From: Micromonospora sp. NBRC 110009
GTDB lineage: Bacteria; Actinomycetota; Actinomycetes; Mycobacteriales; Micromonosporaceae
Reading direction: 5' to 3'
DNA: 64,000 nt
Assembly: GCF_030518795.1 (NCBI RefSeq)
Contig: NZ_CP130427.1
Span: 434,001 to 498,000, forward strand
Shown: in pieces, positions 46,916-56,217 of the stretch
How the letters are laid out: every line of letters begins with the position of its first letter
How positions within the stretch are numbered: the stretch's first letter is position 1
Notes under the pieces: model-generated
The model's database searches: none
Seen by the model: only the letters and a program-made list of their open reading frames with translations
What the model was told of the DNA's origin: nothing
Translations under genes and position numbers: made by a program

Positions 46916-47565
46916 TCGTACGCGAGGATCGCCGCCTGCACCCGGTTGCGCACGTCCAGCCGGGTGAAGATGCTGGTCAGATAGCTCTTCACGGTGCCCT
47001 CCACGAGGTGCAGCCGGCGGCCGATCTCGGCGTTGGACAGTCCCGCCCCGACCAGCGCCAGCACCTCCCGCTCCCGGTCGGTCAGCCCGGCGAGCCGGTC
47101 CCGCGCGTAGGGCCGACGGGCCAGCCGCCCGCCGCTCCACTCGATCACCCGGCGCGCCACCCGCGGCGACAGGTACGCCCCGCCGTCGGCGACCGCCCGG
47201 ATCCCGGCGAGCAGCTCCCGGGGATCGCCCGACTTGAGCAGGAAGCCGCTCGCCCCGTGGCCGAGCGCCCGCGCGATCAGGTCGTCCTCGCCGAACGTGG
47301 TGAGCATGAGCACGGCCGTCTCCGGCACGAGCCGCCGGATCTCCACCGCCGCGCTCAGCCCGTCCCACCGGGGCATCCGGATGTCGAGCAGCGCCACCCG
47401 GGGCCGGTGGGCGCGGACCAGCTCCACGGCCGCCCGGCCGTCGCCGGCCTCGCCGACCACCTCGATCCCGGGATCGGCCGCCAGGATGGCCCGCACCCCG
47501 GCCCGGACCAGCGCCTCGTCGTCGGCGAGCACCACCCGCAGGGGGCACCCGTGGTCGTCGGTCAC
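46888..47565 (-). CDS. NarL/LuxR-class response regulator
   Basis: 225 residues. Receiver with D15-D16, phospho-acceptor Asp61 (VALLDIRMPRWDG) and the K in FLLKSGDP; output helix-turn-helix LTDREREVLALVGAGLSNAEIG near 160. GTG at 47565 overlaps the stop of the kinase gene, so the pair is translationally coupled. Likely binds the GAC-N4-GTCAGG type sites at 45046 and 49146. Confidence 0.92.
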   Translation of the reverse strand: MTDDHGCPLRVVLADDEALVRAGVRAILAADPGIEVVGEAGDGRAAVELVRAHRPRVALLDIRMPRWDGLSAAVEIRRLVPETAVLMLTTFGEDDLIARALGHGASGFLLKSGDPRELLAGIRAVADGGAYLSPRVARRVIEWSGGRLARRPYARDRLAGLTDREREVLALVGAGLSNAEIGRRLHLVEGTVKSYLTSIFTRLDVRNRVQAAILAYEAGLVPPSG

Positions 47566-49118
47566 CGCGCGATCCGCTCCTTGCTGACCAGCCGGCCGTC
47601 GGAGAAGCAGAGCCGCCAGGTCGGCTCCGCGAAGGGGAAGTTGCCGTCGGTGTAGTACTCGCAGCCGGCCGGGCCGCCCGGGGTCGGCGGGTCGGCCGGC
47701 CGGCGCGGCAGCCCGAGGGCGTCCCGAGGGTCGCCGACCCGCAGCCGCTCGTACCCGGGCCGGTCGAGGACCGCACCCGCGGTGGCCAGCGGGTAGTAGA
47801 CCAGGGCGAGCACCAGGGCGAGAGCGGCCGGGGCGCCGAACGCCACCAGCAGGCTGCGCCGGACCCGCCGCCGGGCGGTCTCGACAGCGCCGGCACGGGC
47901 CGCCGAGCCGGCGGTCCCCGCCGCCGCGGCTGCGGCATCCTCCGCACCGGGCAGCCCGGCCTCGTGCGCCGTGGCGTCTCCGGTCAACGGCAGCCGAGCC
48001 GTGACCGCGAAGCCACCCGCCCGGGGACCCGCGTCGAGCACCCCGCCGGCGAGCCGGACCCGCTCGCGCAGGGCGAGCAGGCCGGAGCCGTGCGACGCCG
48101 GCCCCGGCAGCGGTCCGGTCGGCGCGGCGTCGTTCACCACGCTCACCCCGACCTCTCCCCCCGAGCTGTCGACGGTGACGGTCACCCGGGCGCCGGGCGC
48201 GTACCGGGCGGCGTTGGTCAGCGCCTCGCGGACCACCCGGTGCACGGCGTGCGCGACCAGCGGCGGCAGCTCCGCCGCACCGTCCCCGGCGCACAACTCC
48301 ACCGCCATCCCGGCGTCGCGGGCGCCGGCCACGAGTTCCGGCAACGTCTCGCCGGCCGGCCGCAAGGAGTCCGGCCGCTCCTCGCGGAGCACACCGATGA
48401 TGTCGTGCAGCCGTTCGGTGGCGGCGGCCACGCTCGACCGCAGCTCCCCGGCCGCCGCCCGGTGGGCCGGCGCCAGGTCGGACGCCAGCTCCAGCCCGGC
48501 GGCGCGCAGCGCGATCAGGCTCAGGTCATGCCCCAGCGAGTCGTGCATGTCCTGGGCGATCCGGGCCCGCTCGCGCAGCCGGACCCGGTCCACCGCGGCC
48601 CGCCGCTCCCGTTCCTCGGCCTCGGCGTGCCGCCGCCCCGCCTCGGCGAGGGCCCGCTGCTGGCGGCGCAACCGGCCGAGCAGCCACGGGAACACCCCGG
48701 CGAAGAGCAGCACCGAGGCGAGCAGGAACCAGGTGGCCGGGCCGGTGCCGAGCAGCCCGAGGTTGAGCGCGGTGCCGGCGACCGCGATGGCGCCGAACAC
48801 GGCGGCCACCCGGCCGGCGTCGGCGCTGCGCCGCCCGGCGAGGTAGCTGAAGACCGGGATCGCGAAGACGAAGTTGCCGTCGACCAGCGAGCCGAGCACC
48901 ACCGCCACCAGCGCCGCGAGCGGCCACCGCCGGCCGAACGCCACCGCGAGGCCGAGCAGCGCCAGCGAGCCGACCAGCAGCGGCACCGCGTGGCGGGGCC
49001 AGGGCGGGGTGAGTCCGGCGTACCCGACCGGCGCGGCGACCACGGCCCAGAGCAGCAGGTCACCGGCCCGGCGCCGGCCGGTCGGCGTCGTCTGCCCGTG
49101 CGGTTCCACGGCGGTCAC
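47562..49118 (-). CDS. Sensor histidine kinase with an unusual C-terminal membrane-anchored domain
   Basis: 518 residues. Four or five membrane helices (20-147), a HisKA_3 helix with His192 (AQDMHDSLGHDLSLIALRAAGLE across 188-210), and an ATPase domain (TNAARYAPGA, HGSGLLALRERV). Unlike standard DesK-type kinases, a further helix (about 422-442) and an outer domain of about 75 residues follow, with VGDPRDALGLP and a Cys pair, Cys486 and Cys504. That tail resembles small SmpA/BamE-like folds and may be a second sensor. A candidate operator lies 28 bases upstream of the GTG. Confidence 0.88.
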   Translation of the reverse strand: MTAVEPHGQTTPTGRRRAGDLLLWAVVAAPVGYAGLTPPWPRHAVPLLVGSLALLGLAVAFGRRWPLAALVAVVLGSLVDGNFVFAIPVFSYLAGRRSADAGRVAAVFGAIAVAGTALNLGLLGTGPATWFLLASVLLFAGVFPWLLGRLRRQQRALAEAGRRHAEAEERERRAAVDRVRLRERARIAQDMHDSLGHDLSLIALRAAGLELASDLAPAHRAAAGELRSSVAAATERLHDIIGVLREERPDSLRPAGETLPELVAGARDAGMAVELCAGDGAAELPPLVAHAVHRVVREALTNAARYAPGARVTVTVDSSGGEVGVSVVNDAAPTGPLPGPASHGSGLLALRERVRLAGGVLDAGPRAGGFAVTARLPLTGDATAHEAGLPGAEDAAAAAAGTAGSAARAGAVETARRRVRRSLLVAFGAPAALALVLALVYYPLATAGAVLDRPGYERLRVGDPRDALGLPRRPADPPTPGGPAGCEYYTDGNFPFAEPTWRLCFSDGRLVSKERIAR

Positions 49119-49145
49119 GCTACCGACGGCGGCCGGGGCCGGACA

Positions 49146-49160
49146 CCGACGAAAGTCAGG
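49146..49160. promoter_or_regulatory. Candidate response-regulator operator before the sensor kinase
   Basis: CCGACGAAAGTCAGG, sharing GAC-N-AAAGTCAGG with the palindrome at 45046. It is 28 bases upstream of the kinase start and 4 bases from the end of bioD, pointing to autoregulation of the two-component operon. Confidence 0.45.
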
Positions 49161-49163
49161 TGC

Positions 49164-49898
49164 TCAGCTGATCTCCTCCGCCCAGGCCCGCCAGTCGTCC
49201 AGCACGCCGTAGAGGGCGGGGGTGAGCCAGCCCGGGGCGGACCGGCGGAACACCCCCGGGTCCATCGCGCCGGCGCCCATCGGCACCGCGCCGAGCAGGT
49301 TCGGCACCAGGTCGGACAGGTTGAGCCAGTGCACCAGCTCCGGCTCGGCCGGCCAGGCGCCGATCACCACGCCCGCCGGGATCGCCCGCCGCTCCAGGGC
49401 CTCCAGGGTGAGCGCGGTGTGGTTCAGCGTGCCGAGCCCGGCACGGGCCACCACCACCGCCGGGGCGCCCAGCGACACCGCCAGGTCCGCCACCGTCCAC
49501 GGCTCGCCCGACGGCCGCACCCCCATCGGTACGAGCAGCCCCCCGGCCCCCTCCACGAGGACCAGGTCGTGCTTGTCGGTCTCCTCGCGGATCGCGTCGA
49601 CGGCGGTGTAGAGCTCCAGCGGCTCCAGCTCGGCGACCCGGGCCGCGGCGAGCGGGGCGAGCGGATCGGGGTAGCTGGCCAGCGTCCGGCCGGTGAGCGG
49701 GGCGGCCAGCCGGGTGACCGAGTCGACGTCGGCGGGGTCGCCGGTCGCCGTACCGGTCTGGCCGGGCTTGACCACCGCGACCCGCAGCCCGGCGGCCTGC
49801 GCCGCGGCCGCGATCGCCGCGGTCACCACGGTCTTGCCGACCTCGGTGTCCGTGCCGGTCACCAGCACCGGCCCGGTCCAGCCGTTGCCGTTGCTCAT
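49164..49898 (-). CDS. bioD: Dethiobiotin synthetase
   Basis: 244 residues. P-loop GTDTEVGKT (15-23), AVVKPGQTG, and the family block LVEGAGGLLVP. Catalyses ATP-dependent ring closure of 7,8-diaminopelargonic acid to dethiobiotin. Its ATG overlaps the bioF stop. No bioA is seen in this window. Confidence 0.95.
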   Translation of the reverse strand: MSNGNGWTGPVLVTGTDTEVGKTVVTAAIAAAAQAAGLRVAVVKPGQTGTATGDPADVDSVTRLAAPLTGRTLASYPDPLAPLAAARVAELEPLELYTAVDAIREETDKHDLVLVEGAGGLLVPMGVRPSGEPWTVADLAVSLGAPAVVVARAGLGTLNHTALTLEALERRAIPAGVVIGAWPAEPELVHWLNLSDLVPNLLGAVPMGAGAMDPGVFRRSAPGWLTPALYGVLDDWRAWAEEIS

Positions 49899-51031
49899 GG
49901 CGCACACTCCACAATCACGTCGAGGGCCCGTTCGAAGTCCGGCCGGGCCACGCCGGTGCTGATCGTGAGCCGGAGCCGGGAGCGGCTGTCCGGGGTGGAC
50001 GGCGGCCGGAAGCAGCCCACGGCGACGCCGCGGTCCCGGCAGTCGGCCGCCCACGCGGTCGCCGCCTCCGGACCGGGCGCGGGCACCGAGACCACCGCAG
50101 CGTCGGGGGCGGAGACCTCGAGTCCCGCCGCGCCCAGCCGGCGCACCGCGAGGACGGCCCGCTCGGCCAACTCCTCGCGCAGCCCGTCGCCGGCCCGGGC
50201 CAGCCGCAGCGCGGCCAGCACGCCGGCCGCGACCGCCGGGGGCAGGGCGGTGTCGAAGATGAACGTCCGGCCGGTCTCCACCAGGTGCCGGACGAACTCG
50301 GCCGGCGCGGCCACGACGCCACCGGCGCCGCCGAGCGCCTTGGAGAGGGTGGCGGTGACCACCACGTCCGGCTCGCCGGCCAGGCCGGCCGCGGCCACCC
50401 CGCCGGCGCCGCCCGGACCGGTGACGCCGAGCGCGTGCGCGTCGTCGACCAGCAGCAGCGCGCCGTGCCGGCGGGCGACGGCGTGCAGCGCGGCGAGGGG
50501 GGCGAGGTCGCCGTCGACGGAGAAGACCGACTCCGTCACCACCACCGCCGGCCGGCCGGGCGCGGCGGCCAGCGCGGCGGCCACCGCGGCGACGTCGGCG
50601 TGCGGGGTCACCACGGTCTCGGCGCCGGAGATCCGGCAGCCGTCGATCAGCGAGGCGTGGTTGTGGGCGTCGGAGACGAGCAGCGTACGCGGCTGCACCA
50701 GGCCCCGGACGGCGGCCAGGTTGGCCAGGTAGCCGGAGGAGAAGACCAGTGCCCGGTCGGTGCCGAGCCAGTCGGCGAGGGCGTCCTCCAGCGCGTGGTG
50801 CAGGTCGGTGGAGCCGCGCACCAGCCGGGACCCGGTGGCCCCCAGCCCGTACGCGGACAGGGCCCGCGCGGCGGCGGCGGTGACCTCGGGGTGGGTGGCC
50901 AGGCCGAGATAGTCGTTGCCGGCCAGGTCGACGACGGCGTCGCCGGCGTCGCGCGGCCGCAGCGTACGGGTGAGCCCCGCCCTGGCCCGCAGCTCGGCGC
51001 GGCGGTCCAGCGCCGCCAGCCAGTCCGCCAC
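49895..51031 (-). CDS. bioF: 8-amino-7-oxononanoate synthase
   Basis: 378 residues, fold-type I PLP enzyme joining pimeloyl thioester and alanine. [11 protein letters not shown] (38-48), [16 protein letters not shown], the PLP-contact [13 protein letters not shown] (193-205) and the lysine K231 in [15 protein letters not shown] at 51031 is preceded by GGGAGGGAC; a TAACTT -10 element lies on the minus strand at 51086-51091. Divergent from bioB across 170 bases. Confidence 0.94.
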   Translation of the reverse strand: MADWLAALDRRAELRARAGLTRTLRPRDAGDAVVDLAGNDYLGLATHPEVTAAAARALSAYGLGATGSRLVRGSTDLHHALEDALADWLGTDRALVFSSGYLANLAAVRGLVQPRTLLVSDAHNHASLIDGCRISGAETVVTPHADVAAVAAALAAAPGRPAVVVTESVFSVDGDLAPLAALHAVARRHGALLLVDDAHALGVTGPGGAGGVAAAGLAGEPDVVVTATLSKALGGAGGVVAAPAEFVRHLVETGRTFIFDTALPPAVAAGVLAALRLARAGDGLREELAERAVLAVRRLGAAGLEVSAPDAAVVSVPAPGPEAATAWAADCRDRGVAVGCFRPPSTPDSRSRLRLTISTGVARPDFERALDVIVECAP

Positions 51032-51201
51032 CGTCCCGTCCCTCCCGCCGACACCTCGCCCCCTCGGAGGCGCTTCCGCCGGGCGAAGTTACCACCCGCC
51101 GGGGCGGGCCCGGCGTGCCGTGGTCCGGCTCGCCGGGCCCGCTCACCGCGGCCGGACGCAGCCGTTTCCCGGCCTCGGAGCGGCCTTGTAGGGTACGAGC
51201 C

Positions 51202-52197
51202 ATGCCAGAGATCCTCGACCAGGCCCGGACCCAGGTGCTGGAGCAGGGCGTCGGCCTCGACGAGGCAGGGGTCCTCGCCGTGCTGAACCTGCCCGACGAG
51301 CACGTCCCCGCCGCCCTCCAGCTCGCCCACGAGGTGCGGATGCGCTGGTGCGGTCCGGAGGTCGAGGTGGAGGGCATCGTCTCGCTGAAGACCGGCGGCT
51401 GCCCGGAGGACTGCCACTTCTGCTCGCAGTCGGGCCTGTTCACCTCGCCGGTCCGCTCGGTCTGGCTGGACATCCCGGCGCTGGTCGAGGCGGCGAAGCA
51501 GACCGCGGCGACCGGGGCCACCGAGTTCTGCATCGTGGCCGCGGTGCGCGGCCCGGACGCCCGGCTGATGAAGCAGATGCGCGAGGGCGTGGCCGCCATC
51601 CGGGCCGAGGTCGACATCCAGGTCGCCGCGTCGCTGGGGATGCTGACCCAGGAGCAGGTCGACGAGCTGGTCGACATGGGTGTGCACCGCTACAACCACA
51701 ACCTGGAGACCTGCCGCTCCTACTTCCCGAACGTGGTCACCACGCACTCGTGGGAGGAGCGTTGGGAGACCTTGAAGATGGTCCGCGAGTCCGGCATGGA
51801 GGTCTGCTGCGGCGGCATCCTCGGCCTCGGCGAGACGGTGGAGCAGCGGGCCGAGTTCGCCGCGCAGCTCGCCGAGCTGGACCCGCACGAGGTTCCGCTG
51901 AACTTCCTCAACCCGCGCCCGGGCACCCCGCTGGCCGACCGTCCGGTGGTGGCGGGCCGGGACGCGCTGCGGGCCATCGCCGCGTTCCGGCTGGCCATGC
52001 CGCGCACCATCCTCCGGTACGCGGGCGGCCGCGAGATCACCCTGGGCGACCTGGGCACCCGCGACGGCCTGCTCGGCGGCATCAACGCCGTCATCGTCGG
52101 TAACTACCTGACCACCCTGGGCCGGCCGGCGACCGACGACCTCAAGCTGCTCGACGACCTGAAGATGCCGGTGAAGGCGCTCTCCGCGACGCTGTGA
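51202..52197 (+). CDS. bioB: Biotin synthase
   Basis: 331 residues, radical-SAM enzyme inserting sulfur into dethiobiotin. The [4Fe-4S] cysteines are C67, C71 and C74 in CPEDCHFC; other signatures are HRYNHNLET and [18 protein letters not shown] at 51189-51194 ends seven bases before the ATG and no ribosome site is present, so a leaderless transcript is likely. bsaP follows seven bases after the stop. Confidence 0.96.
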   Translation: MPEILDQARTQVLEQGVGLDEAGVLAVLNLPDEHVPAALQLAHEVRMRWCGPEVEVEGIVSLKTGGCPEDCHFCSQSGLFTSPVRSVWLDIPALVEAAKQTAATGATEFCIVAAVRGPDARLMKQMREGVAAIRAEVDIQVAASLGMLTQEQVDELVDMGVHRYNHNLETCRSYFPNVVTTHSWEERWETLKMVRESGMEVCCGGILGLGETVEQRAEFAAQLAELDPHEVPLNFLNPRPGTPLADRPVVAGRDALRAIAAFRLAMPRTILRYAGGREITLGDLGTRDGLLGGINAVIVGNYLTTLGRPATDDLKLLDDLKMPVKALSATL

Positions 52198-52204
52198 GGC
52201 AGGG

Positions 52205-52393
52205 ATGACCGTGACCCAGTCGTGGTGCGACCGCTGCGGTGCGGAGGCGTCCGGGCCGCACGAGGCGTGCGCGGCGGCGCGGGCGTTGGAGCCGCCGCGC
52301 TACTGCGTCCACTGTCGGCGCCGAATGAAGGTGCAGGTCGTGCCGACCGGCTGGTCGGCGGTCTGCGTCGAGCACGGCGAGATCCGGGGCTGA
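52205..52393 (+). CDS. bsaP: Biotin synthase auxiliary protein
   Basis: 62 residues with six cysteines: C8, C11, C22, C34, C37 and C54 (WCDRCGAE, YCVHCRRRM, VVPTGWSAVC). It matches the actinobacterial BsaP family, encoded right after bioB and reported to support biotin synthase turnover, probably through the sacrificial Fe-S cluster. CAGGGATG places a ribosome site close to the start. The gap to bioB is seven bases. Confidence 0.85.
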   Translation: MTVTQSWCDRCGAEASGPHEACAAARALEPPRYCVHCRRRMKVQVVPTGWSAVCVEHGEIRG

Positions 52394-52396
52394 GCC

Positions 52397-52903
52397 GTGC
52401 TGCGGGGGCGGGCGGTGACGTTGCGACCGGCGACGGACGCGGACGTGCCGGTTTTCACGGCGATCCGGGCCACCCCGGAGGTGCAACGCTGGTGGCGCGG
52501 CGGCGCGGACCTGGCCGAGGCGATCCGCGCCGACCTCGCCGACGACGAGCTGGCCGTCTATGCCATCGAGCACGACGGCCGGGTGGTCGGGGCGATCCAG
52601 TGGTACGCGGAGACTGACCCGGACTACCGCCACGCCAGCCTGGACATCTTCCTCGACCCGGAGGTACGCGGCGCCGGGCTCGGTGGGGACGCCATCCGCA
52701 CCCTGGCCCGGCACCTGATCGACGAGTACGGCCACCACCGGTTCACCATCGACCCGGCGGCGGCGAACACCGCGGCGATCCGCGCGTACGCGAAGGTGGG
52801 CTTCCGTCCGGTCGGCATCATGCGCCGCTACGAGCGGGGCGCGGACGGCCGCTGGCACGACGGCCTGCTGATGGATCTTCTCGCCGACGAACTCCCCGAC
52901 TGA
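52397..52903 (+). CDS. GNAT-family N-acetyltransferase
   Basis: 168 residues. Starts VTLRPATDADVPVF, with the acetyl-CoA motif VRGAGLGGDAIRTLARHL (about 95) and NTAAIRAYAKVGFRPVGIMRRYERGADG near the end, close in layout to AAC(6')-type aminoglycoside acetyltransferases and RimJ-like enzymes. GTG start three bases after the bsaP stop suggests the same transcript. Substrate, and any antibiotic role, cannot be told. Confidence 0.85.
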   Translation: MLRGRAVTLRPATDADVPVFTAIRATPEVQRWWRGGADLAEAIRADLADDELAVYAIEHDGRVVGAIQWYAETDPDYRHASLDIFLDPEVRGAGLGGDAIRTLARHLIDEYGHHRFTIDPAAANTAAIRAYAKVGFRPVGIMRRYERGADGRWHDGLLMDLLADELPD

Positions 52904-53469
52904 GCCGGTCGGCCGTCCGCCGTTCCCGGCCCGGGCGGTCGGCCGTCCCAGAGCAGGTGGCCGTCGGGGAGGCGGTGGGCCCCCGCCGCGGGCCGGTGCG
53001 GGCTGAGCCGGCCGTCGGGCATCAGATGCCGTACCGGGACCCGGTGACCGAGCATCGCCACGTCGGCGATCAGCCGCCGGTGGCAGCGCCACCAGACGCT
53101 CTCGCTGCACATCACGGCGGTGGCCCGGTGCGTGGCCTCCGCGAGCACCCGGTCGAGTGCCGCGTCGAAGTCCGGTGTCCGGGTGTACGCGGCGTACGCC
53201 CGGAACGCCGCCACCGTCCACCAAATGTCCGGCTCCGGCTCTCCGGCCGGGACGTGCCGGCGGCCGCCGAGGCGCGGTTCCCAGCGGTAGTCGACGCCCC
53301 GCTCCGGCAGCCAGCGTTCGAGTTCCTCGCGCCGGACGTCCGGGTTGGTCCGGCTGGCCGGGTACCGCCGCACGTCCACCACCAGCGCAACCCCCGCCCC
53401 GGCCAGCAGCTCGCCCAACCGCTCCCGGTCGGCGGCCCCGTGCCCAAGCGTCAGCAACACGCACTCGAC
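52828..53469 (-). CDS. DUF488-domain protein
   Basis: About 213 residues. The core includes LLTLGHGAADRERLGELL, VDVRRYPASRTNPDV and MCSESVWWRCHRRLIADVAML with conserved Cys residues, matching DUF488, whose function is unknown. The last 25 codons overlap the 3' end of the GNAT gene on the other strand by 76 bases, and that low-complexity Ser/Arg tail is probably a read-through of antisense sequence. GTG at 53469 fits the family start; no clear ribosome site. Confidence 0.78.
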   Translation of the reverse strand, partial: VECVLLTLGHGAADRERLGELLAGAGVALVVDVRRYPASRTNPDVRREELERWLPERGVDYRWEPRLGGRRHVPAGEPEPDIWWTVAAFRAYAAYTRTPDFDAALDRVLAEATHRATAVMCSESVWWRCHRRLIADVAMLGHRVPVRHLMPDGRLSPHRPAAGAHRLPDGHLLWDGRPPGPGTADGRPAQSGSSSARRSISRPSCQRPSAPRS

Positions 53470-53674
53470 TTGCCCACAATCGCCGGCGTGACGCCAGCCT
53501 GACGGATCTGCGCGCCCACGAACTGCCCAAGATAGGCACATCTCGGACGAAACGCCCGGCAAGCGGGATGTCCCGATCCGAGGGTGACGTGTCCTTCCGG
53601 ACGGCCATCGGCCCCCGGCTCGCTCCGGTTCCCCCTCTCAGCGGGTCGACGAGCCCGCGGACCGAGGAGGAACC

Positions 53675-54892
53675 ATGTTCCAGGATTCACGCCGACGCGA
53701 GATGTTGATCGCGCTCGGCCTGGCCGCCGGCCCCGTGGTCGCGCTCGGCTTCACCCGCTTCGCGTACGCCCTGCTGCTGCCCGCCATGCGCGGCGACCTG
53801 CACTGGACGTACGCCCAGGCCGGCGGCCTGAACACCGCGAACGCCGCCGGCTACGTGATCGGCGCCGGGACCGCGGTGTTCTGGGCCCGCCGGCTCGGGG
53901 ACCGGGCCGCGTTCGCGGGCGCCCTCGCCGTCAGCGCGCTCGCCCTGCTGCTCACCGCCACCACCGCGGCCTATCCGGTGCTGAGCCTGCTGCGGTTCGT
54001 CGGCGGGCTGAGCACGGCGGTCTCCTTCGTGCTCGGCTCGGCGCTCGCCGCCCGGGTCGCCGGCGGTGGTGGGCAGCGCCGGGCCGCGCTGCTGGTCGCC
54101 CTGTACATGGCTGGGGTGGGCATCGGCGTGGTGCTCTCCGGACTCCTGGTGCCGACGGCGATCGCGGTGGCCGGGGACGCCGGCTGGCGCGGGGGATGGC
54201 TCCTGCTCGGCCTGGTCGCGGTGCTCGCGGTCGGGCCGGCCCTGCTCGCCGTCCGGCGGGTACCGCCGGTGTCGGGGACGACCAGCACCCGGCTGGCCCG
54301 GACCGACCTGGCCCGGCTCGCCCCGACCTTCGCCTGGTACGTCCTGTTCGGCGCGGGCTACGTCAGCTACATGACCTTCGTCATCGCGCTGCTCCGCGAC
54401 CAGGGACTCGGCACCCCGGGCGTCGCCACCTTCTTCGTGGTGCTCGGCATCGCCTCGGCACTGGCCACGCTCACCGTGTGGGGACGGGTGATCGGGCGGC
54501 TGCCCGCCGGTCGGGCGCCCGCGCTGGTCTCGGTGCTGGTGCTGGTCGGCGTGCTGCCGGTGCTGCTGCTGCCGGCGGGGCTACCCGCGGCGCTGGTGTC
54601 GGCAGTGGTCTTCGGCAGCTCGTTCATGGCCGGCCCGACGGCGGCCACCGTGCTCGCCCGCCGGGCCCTCCCGGCCGGCAGCTGGACCGCCGGCATCGCC
54701 CTGCTCACCGTGGCCTTCTCAGTCGGTCAGGCGGTCGGCCCGCTGATCTCGGGCGCGCTGTCGGACTCCGGTGGCGTCGCGGTGGGGCTCTGGCTCTCCG
54801 TCGCCCTCCTCGCCGTCGCCGGGCTGGTCGCCCTGCGCCAGCGGGACACCGCGCCGGCCGAGGCTCCGGGACCCGTCCCCGCCCGGCGCTGA
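53675..54892 (+). CDS. MFS transporter, YbfB/YjiJ-like
   Basis: 405 residues with about twelve hydrophobic segments, beginning MLIALGLAAGPVVALGFTRFAYALLLPAMR, the signature of the YbfB-type MFS group. CGAGGAGG precedes the ATG. The GlxA-like regulator gene downstream is convergent. Substrate unknown. Confidence 0.88.
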   Translation: MFQDSRRREMLIALGLAAGPVVALGFTRFAYALLLPAMRGDLHWTYAQAGGLNTANAAGYVIGAGTAVFWARRLGDRAAFAGALAVSALALLLTATTAAYPVLSLLRFVGGLSTAVSFVLGSALAARVAGGGGQRRAALLVALYMAGVGIGVVLSGLLVPTAIAVAGDAGWRGGWLLLGLVAVLAVGPALLAVRRVPPVSGTTSTRLARTDLARLAPTFAWYVLFGAGYVSYMTFVIALLRDQGLGTPGVATFFVVLGIASALATLTVWGRVIGRLPAGRAPALVSVLVLVGVLPVLLLPAGLPAALVSAVVFGSSFMAGPTAATVLARRALPAGSWTAGIALLTVAFSVGQAVGPLISGALSDSGGVAVGLWLSVALLAVAGLVALRQRDTAPAEAPGPVPARR

Positions 54893-54972
54893 CCGGACCC
54901 CGTCCCGCCACGGTCCGGGGCCGGTCGTGCCGCGACCCCGGCGGTCGGTCCCGGAGCGGGCGGACGGGACGA

Positions 54973-55959
54973 TCAGCGACCGGGGTTGATGCCGGTGGTG
55001 CGGAAGCGGGAGCGGTAGGCGCCAGGAGTGACGCCGAGTTCGCGGAGGAAGGCGCGGCGCATCGTCTCCGGGGAGCCGAAGCCGACCCGGCGGGCCACCA
55101 CGTCGAGGGTTTGATCGCCCCGCTCGAGCAGGTCCTGGGCCGCCTCCAACCGGATCCGGTCCAGATACACCGCCGGCGTGATGCCCAACTCGGTACGGAA
55201 CAACCGACCCAGGTGCCGCGCGCTCACTCCGGCCAGCGCCGCCAGGCCGGCCAGGTCGTACGGCCGGGCCGGGTCGGCGGCCACCGTGTCCAGCACCCGG
55301 CGCAACAGGTCGTTACGGGTACTCGCCGTGTTGGTCCGAACGCTGAACTGGGACTGCCCGCCCGGGCGCTGCATGAAGACCACGAGATGCCGGGCCACCG
55401 CCCGGGCCGTCTCCGGGCCGAGGTCCGCCTCGACCAGCGCCAGGGTCAGGTCGATGCCGGCGGTGATCCCGGCCGAGGTGATGATCCGGCCGTCCACGAT
55501 GAAGATCGGGTCCGGGTCGACGGTGAGCGCGGGGAACTCCGCGGCGAGCTGGTCGGCCAGGTCCCAGTGCGTGGTCACCCGGCGCCCGTCGAGCAGGCCC
55601 GCGGCGGCCAGGGGAAACGCCCCGGCGCAGACGGACGCGGTCCGGGCGGACCCGGCGGCGAGCCGGCGGATCTGGTCCAGCAGCGCCCGGTCCCCCGCAG
55701 CGGCCTGCCAGTCCGGCGCGCCGGGCACCACCAGAGTGCCCACCGGACCGGTCACCTCTGGCAACGCCAGGTCCACCCCGAGCCGGACGCCGGCACTGGT
55801 CACCACGTCTCCGCCGCCGAGGGAGGCGAGCAGCGGTCGGTACGACCCGCCGTGCTCGTTGGCCACGGTGAGCACCTCCAACGGCCCCGTGACGTCGAGG
55901 AGCCGCACGCCGTCGTAGACGACGAACAGCACGGTGTCACTGCGCCCCCGGGTCCGCAC
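54973..55959 (-). CDS. GlxA-family transcriptional regulator (DJ-1/PfpI + AraC)
   Basis: 328 residues. The N-terminal DJ-1/PfpI-like domain (10-170) has the nucleophile-elbow-like SVCAGAFPLAAAGLLDG with Cys111 and VTTHWDLADQL; the C-terminal AraC helix-turn-helix (about 225-325) has LAALAGVSARHLGRLFRTELG and VARRVGFGSPETMRRAF. GTG start at 55959. Effector unknown; the convergent MFS gene is a possible but unproven target. Confidence 0.9.
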   Translation of the reverse strand: MRTRGRSDTVLFVVYDGVRLLDVTGPLEVLTVANEHGGSYRPLLASLGGGDVVTSAGVRLGVDLALPEVTGPVGTLVVPGAPDWQAAAGDRALLDQIRRLAAGSARTASVCAGAFPLAAAGLLDGRRVTTHWDLADQLAAEFPALTVDPDPIFIVDGRIITSAGITAGIDLTLALVEADLGPETARAVARHLVVFMQRPGGQSQFSVRTNTASTRNDLLRRVLDTVAADPARPYDLAGLAALAGVSARHLGRLFRTELGITPAVYLDRIRLEAAQDLLERGDQTLDVVARRVGFGSPETMRRAFLRELGVTPGAYRSRFRTTGINPGR

Positions 55960-56083
55960 GGGTCGAGCCTAGCCAGGCGGGCGGGCGGGGCGGAGCCGTT
56001 CCTTTGTGCCTCCGGCGGAGGGGTGGCACGGCCAGCCGAAGCGCCAAAGCCCCGTTCCGCGTTACGCCGACACGCCCAGGAAT

Positions 56084-56095
56084 GTGATAGATCAC
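56084..56095. promoter_or_regulatory. Short palindrome upstream of the surface protein gene
   Basis: GTGATAGATCAC, two 5-base arms around AG, 122 bases before the ATG at 56218 in an AT-richer stretch. It resembles a CRP half-site pair but the spacing is two bases too short, so I call it only a candidate operator. Confidence 0.3.
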
Positions 56096-56217
56096 GCTCG
56101 ATTCCTTTTCGCACCGTTGCCATATCGTTGCAGCTCAGGCCGAACGTCCGATGTCGCCGGTCGTGGCCTGATGTGCGATCATGTGCCGTCGCCTATCCCG
56201 CACTCGGAGGATTCCCC

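Noticed and set aside
56084..56095. CRP-type binding site
   Set aside because: TGTGA and TCAC half-sites are present but the spacing is two bases too short for a CRP site; kept only as a weak candidate operator.
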